Shown here: positions 1-13,850 of the stretch, one piece after another
Layout of the letters: every line of letters starts with the position of its first letter
Numbering within the stretch: the first letter of the stretch is position 1
Assembly (NCBI GenBank): GCA_964035545.1
Contig: OZ037765.1
Location: 31,757,504 to 31,821,503 of the forward strand
From: Bugula neritina
Lineage: Eukaryota; Bryozoa; Gymnolaemata; Cheilostomatida; Bugulidae
Direction: 5' to 3'
DNA length: 64,000 bases
Made by a program: the position numbers and the translations under genes
The notes under the pieces: model-generated
What the model was told of the DNA's origin: nothing
Database searches by the model: none
Seen by the model: only the letters and a program-made list of their open reading frames with translations

Positions 1-1611
1 ATCTGTCTCCGATCATTTTCAATATAGCAGTTACTACAGAGGCTTTCCTTATACCAGCTGTAGCCACTTCTTTCTCCCAGATGTCCTCAATTCTGCAAAA
101 ACCCAATGTTTGCTTAAGGCATGTTTCAAAATATGTTAACTCAGCTTCTGCTGTGTAGTTTTTATGGTTGCATATCAGAGGTTAGTGTATAACCTTTCAA
201 TAAAATAGCAAGACTTGGAATAAATAATTATGTAACAGTGCCTCAAAAAATTTTTATTCAGAAAGTACAGTATATACTCAAACTTACATCTGACAGTTGC
301 ATTGTGAATATACAGTATATATTAGTACTTACATCTGACAGTAATTGTACTGTAAATATACAGTATATACTATAAGTACTTACACCCGACAGTTGTACTG
401 TGAAGAGTCATACCAGGAAATATCATAAAGATCTTCTTTCTGAAACTCTTTTTTAAAAGTTTGGTAAAAAAATCCATCTTGCCAGCTGCCGGTGAGAAAG
501 CTGAACAGCCCAGCATGTTGAAGTGGTATTTTCGTAGAACCTCTACAGTAGAAGATTATATTATATATTTTACAGAGCTTAATGTTTTTGCTGTTATTTA
601 TATAAAAAAATACAACCTTAGTATAAAACCTTTTCTAGAGCTGGTAAACATTTACTTGATTACTTTTCCTTAAGCCACGTTAAGTTACCTTGCAAATAGG
701 TTAGAGCCGAAAAACAAGTTAATACTTTCTGTGCACAGCTGTGGATGCAGGTAAAATACACAGTAAATTAAATATACTTTTTTACATTTTACAAGCTTAA
801 CAGCTACAACCACCGTGATTAAGAAAAATATAATTGTATTTCTATTTCTAAACCACTGAGTACCAAGTAATCTTATTACTATAAGCAACCAAGCACGGGG
901 TATACTGGTATATATCACATTTATAACGTAAAGCTTTTTCAGCTTCTAGCAAAAGTGGTTTCTGCACCTTGGGATTCTAAACTACTATGTATTGTAAGTA
1001 ATTATTGTACTATAGATGGCAACAGTAGCAATTGCTCATGTCTCTAAAAGTGATTGACTAATTTAAATTAGGAAATATTATAGTTATCCGTGGTATTTTT
1101 CATTTTAAAGTTTTAGTGCCTACATTAAAGCTTTCATCACTAAACTCAACTATATATTGCGTTACTGTAGAATTTCAGTTTAGCATATACAGCTTTAATT
1201 TATCTCAACTTTCTAAAATACAATCAACTGAAATCTGGAATACTGTGCATCTATAAAAAGAGGCTTTCACGGATCTCTAGTGAGAAGCCTTTTTCTTTTT
1301 CTTTTTCCTTACTAATTTTTAACATTAGTTTTTTTTCTAAAAGGTATGAGATGTTGATATCAACAAAATCGTATCAGAGAAGGATTTAACATACTAGAGT
1401 TGAACAAAACTATTTCTACAATTAAGGTGACTGATGACATTTTTTAGATCTAAACCTGTTCTTACTTTGGTTTTCTTCTGAAAGGTATGAGATGTCTCCA
1501 TCCTTTATATTCTTTATCCTCTTCTGTAGGAACATATTCTTCTGAGTTTAGAAATGTGTTTGGTTCTTCCTCAGAATCTGATGACTCAGAGGTTTCTGTG
1601 TAGAACTTCAT
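1..1611 (-). CDS. ABCC5-like transporter, copy A (5' end only, exons 1-3)
   Basis: This is the 5' part of an ABC subfamily C exporter read leftwards out of the window. The exons are 1466-1611 (146 nt, start codon at 1609-1611), 384-542 (159 nt) and 92 down to the window edge. Exon 1 encodes MKFYTETSESSDSEEEP and continues to FRRKPK. Exon 2 holds the IPLQHAGLFSF motif and ends YNCRV. Exon 3 opens IEDIWEKEVA. Lengths and splice phases of exons 1 and 2 equal those of copies B and C, and donors (GTAAG) and acceptors are canonical. No stop or frameshift is visible in the part seen, so it may be functional. About 90% of the protein lies outside the window. Homology to copies B and C is seen directly; the transporter function is inferred from them. 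Confidence 0.85.
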
Positions 1612-1664
1612 GACTTACCACTCAACCTCTTCAGTGCTACAGTGCAGTGTAATGCTGTATTATA
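1612..1664 (-). promoter_or_regulatory. 5' leader of copy A, shared with copy C
   Basis: The 52 nt just upstream of the copy A start codon match the 52 nt upstream of copy C (41429-41480) with about four differences. They include CACTGCACTGTAGCACTGAA and a TATATA run at the distal end. This probably represents the conserved 5' UTR and core promoter; the transcription start is not known. Copy B has a different sequence here. Confidence 0.5.
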
Positions 1665-3606
1665 TATAGTACACTTGTAAATATAATGAGCTGAGCCCAT
1701 TTATTAGCACACCCACTGACCGGCTATCTGGTTTCTAAGCAACAAATTTAACCTCAGCATAATAAATTGAGTTTTTTAAACAAAATATGAGCCTCAACCA
1801 AATGATCACCAAAAAGCTTCCAGTTATTTGAATCACTCAGCTGGTTGAATACTAAGCAGGAAATTTGATTCGTGGCAAGAATAGCTTATTATCTAAAAGT
1901 ATTTGTTTGAACTAATATTACAAGAGGTTCACAGTACAATAACTTACTACTACGTAAAGAGCTTGTTAAAAATATACTCAATATTTGTGAAATCAATTTA
2001 GTTCCGACAGGTCAAGTGGACAAAGGGCAATAATTATACTTTTGGTGCAGGCCTGGGGAAGCTTCTTATTAGCCTAAACCTTAGCTTTTTTACACTAAAT
2101 ATACTTATTCCAAAGCCTTTAGTGCCAAAATGGCAAGCCTGCTGCATAACAATAGGTTTGTAAAGTACAACATGCACTCGTTTTAGAAATCAATTAACTT
2201 TCCTTGTTAGAAAAATCAGCGGATGTAAGTTTTAAGTTACAATATAGACATGTTGTTAGGTTCTATAAAGTTAATAAAAAAAGCTGTATTAAAGCTGAAG
2301 TGTATCAGATAATAGTTTATGAATTAGTGCCAAACCTCGTACTTATCTGCTTTTTATTGGTGAATTAGTATATAAAAATTAGTAAAAGAAAGTTGCAGCT
2401 TATATAATACTTAAATATTTCGTCTTATATGAATAATATATGCATGGTGACCTGAGTGCTATCAAAATAATAACTTACAAATATAATTTAAATATAATTA
2501 AAAAAATTAAACTGACGAAAGATTATATGCTAGCAGCTGTTTTTGTAATAATTCCCCGCTCTAGGGTGAATTGGAAGAATTGTTTTAGAGCAAAACTTTT
2601 GTATGCATGAGTTGAATAAAATCATTGAAAGTTTTATGAAAGTCTATTTGTGTAGGTATGTAACAACTCAAGTTTTAAAATTTTATGTAATTTGTGATGC
2701 AAGGTTGCAAATAAAAACCATATTTTAATAAAATGTAAACATATGCAAGCAATAAAGATAATGAAATGTTTTAGCTGCGTTATTATGAATGCAAATGTTA
2801 TAACTTTACAATATATGCAACAAAATCAACTTGCCCTACATACTTTTAAAAACCATTAAGGCAGGACTATGATTTTCCACTTGATTGGCCATATCTTGAA
2901 AAATAATAGCCCTACTGACCTCAAATTTTGATATGTTCCTAACCATGGGCCTACCCACACCCCCCACAATTTCAGATGTCAAGGTCAAATTATAGCAGTT
3001 TTGGCAGGAGTTCACTAAAGAGTTATCTCCTCCTAGAATAATAGTTCAATTCTGCTCAGTTAGTTTTGGTATTGAAGTCTATTAATATATTAGTTCAAGT
3101 GATAATATATATGACTATTTCATGTAGTTTTCTAAAAGTTTAGCAAAGTTAACTAGTATGAGCTCCAAATCTAGAAAGGCTGCCTAGAAAAGCTTATTAC
3201 TATTATACTGGGGTTATTACACTTAATTTAGTAACCATCAGCAAATTAGGACCAAAAATTAAGGTTTGCTCAAAATTCATGAAAATTTAATACATTCCAA
3301 CTAGACAATGCAAAAATTATAGGCCCAAGTAAAATGACCCAAGTATAGTCTAATAAACTACTAATAAAATAATCTACTATGCTTACTCTGGTAAGTTGAC
3401 GCGAGGCTTTACGATATACTATCTGTCTATTTTGATGAATTACGCTTCAGTAACTTTGTGGTATTAGCTTAGCTTTTATTATTGCGTTACACTGGCTTAC
3501 TCTGTTGCATTGTAATTATAATAAAAATAAAACAACCGCCCACTCGCGTCTTTGTTGAGTTTACCTGTGCTTAGTCCGTTGGTAATAAATTGCATAAGCA
3601 AATTGT
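1665..3606. other. spacer, no gene recognised
   Basis: A+T-rich DNA upstream of copy A. I see no exon related to the transporter family, no convincing open reading frame and no clear repeat. Distal promoter elements of copy A would lie here. Confidence 0.5.
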
Positions 3607-3614
3607 CTTTAACA

Positions 3615-3961
3615 CAGGGGTGTCCAACCTTTTCAGACTGAGGGCCAATGAAAGGGAATATTCTGTGGCGAGGGCTACAATTGTAAACTTTAGCTTGAGC
3701 TAGAGGGGATGGGGGGAAGGGGGGGGGGCACGTCAGCATGCACCAATATTTTTTAAATTAACTTATTCTAAACACCCATGGCTCCCAGGCTGTACGTTTT
3801 GTATCATGTGTAAAAATAAGACATTAATAAACCATGGTTTTTCACTCTAATTCATGTATATGTGTGAAAACTAATTTCATAAGTTGTATGCTTTTGGGGT
3901 CACATAAATGTAGGCTGGGGGGCCACATCCGGGCCCTGGGGCTGTCTGTTGGACAGCCCTG
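3615..3961. mobile_element. non-autonomous hAT-like element (MITE)
   Basis: The left end reads CAGGGGTGTCCAACC and the right end, reverse-complemented, reads CAGGGCTGTCCAAC, so about 14 bp of terminal inverted repeat are visible. Both ends are of the CAGGG type common in hAT transposons. The flanks are 8-bp near-duplications, CTTTAACA on the left and CTCGAACA on the right (6 of 8 equal), which fits the 8-bp target duplication of hAT elements after some decay. There is no transposase reading frame in the 347 bp. It lies between copy A and the broken copy. Confidence 0.72.
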
Positions 3962-3969
3962 CTCGAACA

Positions 3970-6465
3970 AACCAGTATAAACTGCTGATTTTTTCTATGC
4001 ATGCAAAGCTGTTTTTAAACTAGCTTATATAAAGAGGTGGAGCTTTCCTCACATTTCTCAATATTATACCTTGCCAGGTTGTGGTCTGAACTTTCTGTTT
4101 TATAGTTTGCGATAAAGCATCTAACGGAATGTTTTCAATCATAAGTATAATTTAAAGAACAGCTACATTAACCCTTTTAGGTTTCAATATTTTAAAACCT
4201 TCCCATAATTCATTAGAGTAAGCATTATAATATATTTATAGAAGGGAGAGGTAACATAAGATTCTGTAGTTAATTACTCTGCTGTTGCACGAGCTTTTTG
4301 TTCTAGCTTTAAGAAAAGTATTGGTTGAGGAAAGCTTTTTGTGAAAGCTTTTGCAATAGCTTTTTACTGGTAGTTTTGTTTAATGAGTCAGTACAGGCAA
4401 TTTTCCTCTTGTTATAAAGATGCAGGCAACTTAAACTTTATTGTCTAAATAATTGTGAGTATATTATACTATCTTTTGTGTTTAGCTTCATTAATTAAAA
4501 GTTCTTTCAGAAATAGCTGTGTTGATTAATATCAATTTAAAAAAATGTTTTTTACGGTTACAGGATAAAAATAAACTGTTGGCATTAGGCAAAAAGTTGA
4601 GTTCTGTCCTGCATCTGTGCAACCAGCATTTGAATAGGTGCTATCAACACATAGGCATTCGTGCCATACAGCATCCTTGCTGACACATCTACTACTGAAC
4701 TTATTTTACTGATTTTACTAACAACCGCTTCTTGGTCACCCACAAGCAAACAAATAGCTTTGACCAGCTACTCAAAATATACAACTATATGTCCATATAG
4801 GCTCAAAATCATTGGTTTTCTTAAGAAGACTGAAAAACTTACCGGACAAAGTTTTTCTCACAGAAGTTGAAGCTCTTTTCAAACCTTCTTTATACGCAGC
4901 TAGCCAAACGTCAGTGGTTTTAGAAACAGCAAATATAAAGGCTAATTCTGTGCGTCTACACAAAATCCTCTTGTTATGACCAGCCACACACTCCTAAAAC
5001 GAAACACATAATAAATAGTCCGTGAATGAGTCTTGCACGAGATACAAACAGCAAAAAATTGCTAGACACAGAAACGTGGCACAAAGGAAATAACCATTCT
5101 ATTGACCAATCAAATGGTGCGTATCGTTAATTGCGATTTTTTGGCCATCGTCTTCAGTGGGTACCTACACCCAGCCAGCGGTGCACCCACTGAACGCAAT
5201 TTCGTTTGAATTCTCTCAAAATTTATTGTAAGTTTGTGTTTTCTTTGTGTTTTCAAGTAAATAAATGATTTTGTGTGATTCTCACGAGTGTGTCGCTAGG
5301 CCTTAAAGCATTATATATATCTATAATCTTTGCTTTCAAATAATTTGTCATAGCTACAAAGGTTATTGCTTGGTAATGAATTACTTTTTATCCAACTATT
5401 AATCACTCCGTCTCCATGGCTTTAGATTATAGTAATGGAGAAAAAAATAAGAGTTCTAAGCTGTGCTTCCAAGCTTTTCATTATGAAAATGGGTTTTTAA
5501 TCTAAGTCGTGGAAACATTGCATGCATAAAATGAAACCACACCGCAACCACAAATTCACCCATAGAGTATTATGGAGTGCCAAATGGTCAAAGGTTCACT
5601 CATTATTTTATCTCATTATTTATTCATCCACCTACATGCATTTATATAAGGTCAAAAAGTAGGCTCAAAAAAGTATGAAAGCAAATTACAGACTTATGAG
5701 AGCTGTCTTTGTGAGCTCATGAGAAGGAATAATGCTAATACTAATGCTAAATACTTTATTGTGAGAGCGGATTTTTGTGAGCATATGAGATACAATAATA
5801 ATTAAAAATTCATTTGCATAATGAGAAGCTTAGAAACATTACTTAGAACTCTGAAGCTGAAATTAAAAATCTTCGAAGAAAATATATATAACAAGCTTCC
5901 CTCTACTTTCCTTTCATACTCTAAGACCTAAGTCATTTTACTTAATTCAGTGCTTATTCAAAATCTCCAGTTTTTAGTTATGTTTTACAATTTAGCTTCT
6001 AATTTATATGTGTTTTTGCTCAAAACTAATAGACTATCAATACATACAACTAAATAATGAAGGTTCTTTCTAATTTTGCTCGATTTCATATGTCTTTTTA
6101 TTAATTATTTAGATATTTTAGATTTGACGGTCAACAATTCCAAATTAACTAATTAATTACGAAAAAAACATAGGAAATCCAGCAAAATTAAAAAGAATCT
6201 ATTCAGATTCCACATAGTTTCTGGAGAAATGAACAAACAAATATTTTTCTTCTAATAAAGAGGCAAGTGCTCATTGAGAATTGTTAACTTTTATTAGATA
6301 ACAAAGTAATTATTAAAAACATCTTGAAAAATAATTACTTAATTATCATCAGCTAACAAACTTAGGACAACAATTTACCTACATTATAGAAACATATATG
6401 ATTGATTGCTATAGGTGGGAAAAATAAAAACAAATTCAACTTAAACCAATACTTTAACATTTTAC
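3970..6465. other. spacer between copy A and the broken copy
   Basis: No gene recognised. A short minus-strand reading frame at 4772-4987 resembles nothing I know and has no exon context. A segment at 5573-5800 begins with TATGGAGTGCCAAATGGTC, a motif seen again at 13524 and, inverted, near 61008-61028. It also contains inverted matches to the 13.55-kb minisatellite region (GTGAGCATATGAGATAC), suggesting a decayed repeat family. Confidence 0.4.
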
Positions 6466-6705
6466 CACACTAAAATAATATTACTTAACAACAAAATGGC
6501 TGCCAAAATTTAAACTTGTCTCTGTTATACCAAAAATACGAGTTACAAATTCATAATTTTTTCTAATTGTTTTAGTAGTCAAGTTTTAACAAAGTCACAT
6601 TCTAACAGCTCTTTGTTATTAAAAACCCATTTAATAATTGAGTTTCATGAGTAGACAATTACTAGTATTAGTTATGCTTCAGTTTGTACAGCATCTGAGC
6701 TGCCA
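6466..6705 (-). other. 3' flank of the broken copy, homologous to the 3' flank of copy B
   Basis: On the minus strand this segment matches the DNA after the stop codon of copy B (37068-37335) in an almost continuous alignment, including TGGCAGCTCAGATGCTGTAC directly after the stop and GGTATAACAGAGACAAGTTT further on. The two are therefore an inverted duplication reaching past the coding region. Confidence 0.75.
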
Positions 6706-8880
<2,175 letters not shown>

Positions 8881-9261
8881 CTAAAAGTAAATATAAATTA
8901 GCTGAGTTATCAATTTTTCAAAAGGCTGCTAACATTAAAAACTTAAAGTTGATTATAATTTAATTTCTAATCAATTCACTATAAAGTTACTGGTTACTAA
9001 TTATAAAAAATTCATGCAGATAAAAAGTTGAAAAGTTGTGAGAGAACAAAGTTATATTCAATTGAAATTGTTCCATCATCTAAAAACATTTAAAACCTTT
9101 ATTGGATAAACGATATAGAGCATAGATATTCTATAGAAGTGTTGAATTATTTTTTTTGTTAGAGATTTTAAAAAATTAAGCTTGCTTTTTAAACTTTGAA
9201 AATGTAAAATTTCTTGAAACTGCTGTAAATTCACCTTGTACCCCCTTGAATGCCTCTCTTG

Positions 9262-9263
<2 letters not shown>

Positions 9264-9352
<89 letters not shown>
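9264..9352. repeat. (AT)n microsatellite
   Basis: About 44 uninterrupted AT dinucleotides. The short TyrIle-repeat reading frames crossing it on both strands are artefacts of the repeat. It lies 0.4 kb past the truncation of the broken transporter copy. Confidence 0.95.
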
Positions 9353-9355
<3 letters not shown>

Positions 9356-9663
9356 CAATCTGTGGACAGCAGCTGTTTCGGGGTTTGTCCCCTCATCAGC
9401 ACAGAACAGAGTACCATGGCCCACACCTTCGCAATAGTAAAACTTATGTTTCTACTAAAGCATATTTAAAAGATGTGTAAACTCAAGCCAGAGAACTCAA
9501 GTGACTCTAGGGGTCACCTAGGAGTCACGAGCCTTGCAAAATGCTAGCAGCTTGAGTTTGTGACCATGGTGAGAGAGCTCAATCACTGAATGTCATTGCT
9601 GAGCATTAAGTGAGAGCATAATACCTCAATCTGTGGACAGCAGCTGTTTCGGGGTTTGTCCCC
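9353..9663. repeat. 40-bp motif present twice, each beside an AT tract
   Basis: An identical 40-bp sequence containing CAGCAGCTGTTTCGGGGTTT occurs at 9353-9392 and 9624-9663. The first follows an AT tract and the second precedes one (9664-9740). The motif ends in the small palindrome GGGGTTTGTCCCC. This looks like a microsatellite-bearing interspersed repeat; I cannot name the family. Confidence 0.65.
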
Positions 9664-9722
<59 letters not shown>

Positions 9723-9740
9723 TTATATATATATAAATAT
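9664..9740. repeat. imperfect (AT)n microsatellite
   Basis: AT dinucleotide tract interrupted by AAAT and TTTA variants, directly after the second copy of the 40-bp motif. Confidence 0.9.
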
Positions 9741-11333
9741 TGTCAGATCAAAAATTGCATAGTGTTTTGTATTATGCGGAGTAGATACTGCACAATAATG
9801 TAATACTTTTACAGAGAATAGTATGCTGGTAGTGATTATAGTATAGTCAACAATTTGAGTAGGTTATGAGTGGTAAATAATTTACCAAGTAAATGTAATC
9901 TGATATAGTGGTGGTAAACTATAATATAGTTCCTAGAAAGTCAAATCTTGGAAAATATGCTATTCTTGAAACAGTAAATAATTATAGATGTATGGGCTTT
10001 CTTCCCTTTTTATATGCTTAACTCTTACTTCTGTATTTCACAAGTTATACCTTTAAGATATTCCAACTTGCTGAATTATGGTTTCTGTTGGTGCTGAGGC
10101 TTGCCTGCTTCCTTAAGACTTTCAGTGAGATGACTGCTGTGACAGGTTGACGTAACTATAAATTATCATACCTATTCCGTCACGGTATGTAGACTACACT
10201 GTATATCTACAAAATTCAAGAAATAATGTGGAATACATATTCTGAAAGCAATGGACTTGTTACTTGAGTACAGCTGAAATTGAAATATGCAAATGAGCTA
10301 AGCGTCATGATACTAAATGAAAATTGCTTTAAACATTAATATACTAAACGTATGATTTACAGTGCTTTGAATAATGCAAATATAATATGCTTAGTAATAT
10401 GGTATTATACAAGTAATTGTACGTGGTATAGGGATAATTTTACATACATGTTTTTGTTCACGTGTTGGGATTTGTAATTCTAACCTCGTCTTACATGAAC
10501 ATTAATTGGTAAACAAACATGAATAAAACTGGGGCGATTATTCAGTCATACTAACATATAGATGACATTTAACGTTAATTATATACTTGATGAATTATAC
10601 GGATTTGATATAACCTGGTGTTTTACTTCACTTATAAAATCTAATATTTACAAAGTCAACACGTGAACAACTAATACATATTATTATATTTTCTTGTTAT
10701 AAAATATATATTCCAGGCTATGAGTCATGGTAGAAATGATGCTGGTATAACTTATAACCCTTAAAGATCTTTATATGATCAAAGTCAAGAAGTTCTCATC
10801 AACAACTCTTTTCATATTACATTACAACTGAAAGCTGCGGGCCAACTAGCAACTTACTTGCGGTTGATCAACCTCAAAATCCCAAACAACCCGACTATAA
10901 AAAGCAGCACAGAAGCAGCAACAGTAATTGACGATAAGAGGAGCGGTCAACGATCAGAAAAGCCGTTAATGATCGAAGGAGTCATAGTGTATTTAGTTTT
11001 GTGTGAAATAATTTAGAACATATTTAACTGAATTAAATCTAATCAATTTCGGACTGAGAAGTTCCATTGTAAGTAACTTGGTTTATTTTTCTTGTGATGT
11101 ACTAATTTTTATTATTGTTTGTTTTATTACTGTATAACTTGTACTTGGAGAAGCTATCATTAAATTGAAAAATTTACTTTGAAGTCGCTTAAATTACATT
11201 TGAAGGAATATTGTTGACATTGGGAATTTATTGAGTTACATAGGTTGTTTGAGGAAACTGTCTTGGAATTGTTTGATCTTTTAAGTTACACCAAATTTAT
11301 GTTTAACAGGCTTATTAATTTTTGTTGCCAGTA
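9741..11333. other. spacer, no gene recognised
   Basis: A+T-rich DNA. I searched both strands for the missing exons 1-21 of the broken transporter copy and found none. No other coding signal is convincing. Confidence 0.45.
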
Positions 11334-11368
11334 TATTATACGCAGCGGGATTTCAAAGGGTCGCTAGG

Positions 11369-11420
<52 letters not shown>

Positions 11421-11455
11421 CTTAGCGACCCTTTGAAATCCCGCTGCGTATAATA
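11334..11455. repeat. 122-bp palindrome with TA-rich centre
   Basis: The arms read ATTATACGCAGCGGGATTTC and onward on the left, with the reverse complement on the right ending at 11455. The axis lies between 11394 and 11395, and one arm mismatch is visible (CTAGGATA against CTAAGATA). The centre is a TA tract. It could form a long hairpin or cruciform. Confidence 0.9.
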
Positions 11456-11502
11456 AGACAAGAAAATTATTATAATAGCCAAACCCAAAAGAAATAAAAT
11501 AA

Positions 11503-11564
<62 letters not shown>

Positions 11565-11614
11565 TTATTTTATTTCTTTTGGATTTGGCTATTATAATAA
11601 TTTTCTTGTCTTAT
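11453..11614. repeat. 162-bp palindrome abutting the previous one
   Basis: The arms run from 11453 (AATAAGACAAGAAAATTATT) and are mirrored up to 11614. The axis lies between 11533 and 11534. One mismatch is visible (CAAACCC against CAAATCC), and the centre is again a long AT tract. It shares its first three bases with the end of the preceding palindrome. Confidence 0.9.
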
Positions 11615-12032
11615 AATTTTTGTTTCCATATTATTATCAAATAGATATTTTAAAACGCATGTAAAATCCATAGTTTTATTCATTTCCAGAGAGGCAGGTC
11701 CTAAATTTGTTTCACGAAATTTATAACCTGAGTGCTACCATTACACAATACACATAGAACCACACATATTGTTTATACGTAAATAATATTGCCAAACCAA
11801 ACCATTAATAAACATATTATATTTTTATTCTACAGTTATTGGATTGCAGACACTAATTTCAAAGCAAAATTATCAAATAATATCTAACTTGTTAATTGTC
11901 TCCCCTTGAATCAATTATTAAGCAAAAATTTATTTTCATTCAAATAATAAATATAAATATAAATATATTTTAATAAGTTTATAAACTAATAAATTATCAT
12001 TATTAAATTATTAAAAATGTTTTCGTTCGGCA

Positions 12033-12066
<34 letters not shown>

Positions 12067-12570
12067 GCCAAATATTTATTACAAATTTCAAAAATAGCAT
12101 AAATTAAGTAGTATTACCGTGCCTATTTGCATCCTATTTACTAGTCTTACATTTATAGCAACTGTAACGTATTTTGTGTAAAATGGTTATTGCAAGCATT
12201 ATTCAATTCATATTCACATTGTAATAACAGCGAAGCTTAAACTTTATAGCTTTGTATTTACGTGCATGAGTGAGTTTTAATTTTTCTTTTAATTCTATGT
12301 GCATTAATAATATGTTTAAAAACTTTATCAATAAACAAAACTAAAAAAATGTACACATAAAATAGAAAAAAAATAAAATAACAAGAGTGGCAAAATTTTT
12401 CCTTTATAACTTATATAAACTTGCGGTACCAATCTCGGCATCATGGCGCCCATATGATTCCGTAAGATTTCCTAATGTCAACACTCCTAATATATACCAC
12501 TCTGCATTTATTTCTGAATGTAATTATCCCATTTTTTTTACTGCTTGCATAGAAATCTTTCAACCAAACT
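11615..12570. other. spacer, no gene recognised
   Basis: A+T-rich, with a short AT tract at about 12046-12062. A 67-residue plus-strand reading frame at 12387-12590 has no recognisable domain or exon context. Confidence 0.45.
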
Positions 12571-13521
12571 TATTGAGCCATATAATATAATATGAATAGG
12601 TTAGTGCTAATGATAAATGATCTTTAACATACCATGCAGTATAGCCACTATAAAACCAAAAGGAGGTATACCACGTCAATATTGCCCTGACTAGCAGTAG
12701 TAATAGTTGTATATAGTTATAGAAGTATAGTACACCAGAATTACTGAAAAAAGCTAATTAAGGTAAGATTTTACATGCATTGGCTAACAGAAATTTACAG
12801 TTGCCAAATATTATTCTATGATCCAATGTTTTAATTTATAATGGTGGATCTGCTATGCTTTGCTAAACTAAAAATTTTTATTATAGCTTGAAGTTACTGT
12901 TGAAATTTGAAATAGCTATCTACGCTTTTTATAATACATATAATCCCCTCATGCCTTTTTGGCTATTTTCATTATTTACCATATATTAGCTAAATCAGCT
13001 ATATTATGGTAAAGATTTTTTCCCTCAAAATTATTTCATCAATAATTTTTTTCAATACTGAAACATATCAGCACTGAAATTTAAAAATTTGATACTTAAA
13101 AATTTAATTTCTTTTACTTCTCATGCAAAAAACAAAATGTCAACATTTATAAGAATGTCGAAAATTAATATTGTTTTTGCCCATTTTTCAAAAATACTTT
13201 TTACTTGAATCTATAAATTAATACTTGAATTTAGTAGTTAATATTTAAATGCATAAAGTATGTTAGTTATGAATAATCTATAAATATAATTTTTACAGTT
13301 CAGCCATGCAGTAAAGCCAGTAAACTATATTGCTGCAACTATGAATAACCTGTTGCAGCAGCAGTACAACTTTGCTAGTCAACTATAATAATGCATTTTG
13401 ATAAAATTTGAAGAGTTTTACATTATAAGACTTCGCTAAAATATGCTTATCCTAGATTTATTTTTCATTTTGAATTTTATGTAAACAGTTGTAAATAATT
13501 GTTCTGGTATTAACCATTTGG
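12571..13521 (+). repeat. 0.95-kb direct repeat, copy 1
   Basis: Begins TATTGAGCCATATAATAT and ends GTATTAACCATTTGG. It aligns with 16445-17358 along its whole length with scattered substitutions and small indels. The shared ends suggest a discrete element; I see no terminal inverted repeat and no reading frame. Just after its end comes CTATGGAGTGCCAAATGGTC, so CCATTTGG and CCAAATGG face each other across the junction. Confidence 0.9.
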
Positions 13522-13523
13522 CT

Positions 13524-13850
13524 ATGGAGTGCCAAATGGTCAAAAATTCCCTTATTATTGCATCTCATATGCTTATAATAAAGTATCTAACCATTATTCT
13601 CTCTCATATGCTCACAAAACGCTCTCACAGGTCTATTATTTGTGCTCTTAGGTCTATTATTTGGTCTCACACTGTCATTATTCATTCCCATACCCTTATT
13701 TCCCCTCCTTTTATGCTCATTATTCAGTCCCATACCTCCATTATGCACTCTCATACCCCTATTATTTGCTCTGTTATAGACATTATTCACTCTCTTATGC
13801 TTATTATTCTCTCTCATACCCCTAATACTGTCTTGTTTTGTGCCTGATTC
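13524..13850. repeat. degenerate 24-bp minisatellite with leading TATGGAGTGCC motif
   Basis: After TATGGAGTGCCAAATGGTCA comes an array of imperfect units of about 24 bp, with a consensus near ATTATTCNCTCTCATACCCC. Because the period is a multiple of three, the minus strand stays open from 14018 to 13587 (143 codons) and encodes degenerate Asn/Gly/Met/Arg octads. I see no independent evidence that this is translated. Confidence 0.7.

Noticed and set aside
461-673. 70-residue plus-strand reading frame
   Set aside because: It is antisense to exon 2 of copy A, whose minus-strand frame matches the family exactly.
4772-4987. 71-residue minus-strand frame as a small gene
   Set aside because: No known domain, no start context or neighbouring exon that supports it.
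9176-9480. Tyr/Ile repeat reading frames on both strands
   Set aside because: Translations of the (AT)n tract.
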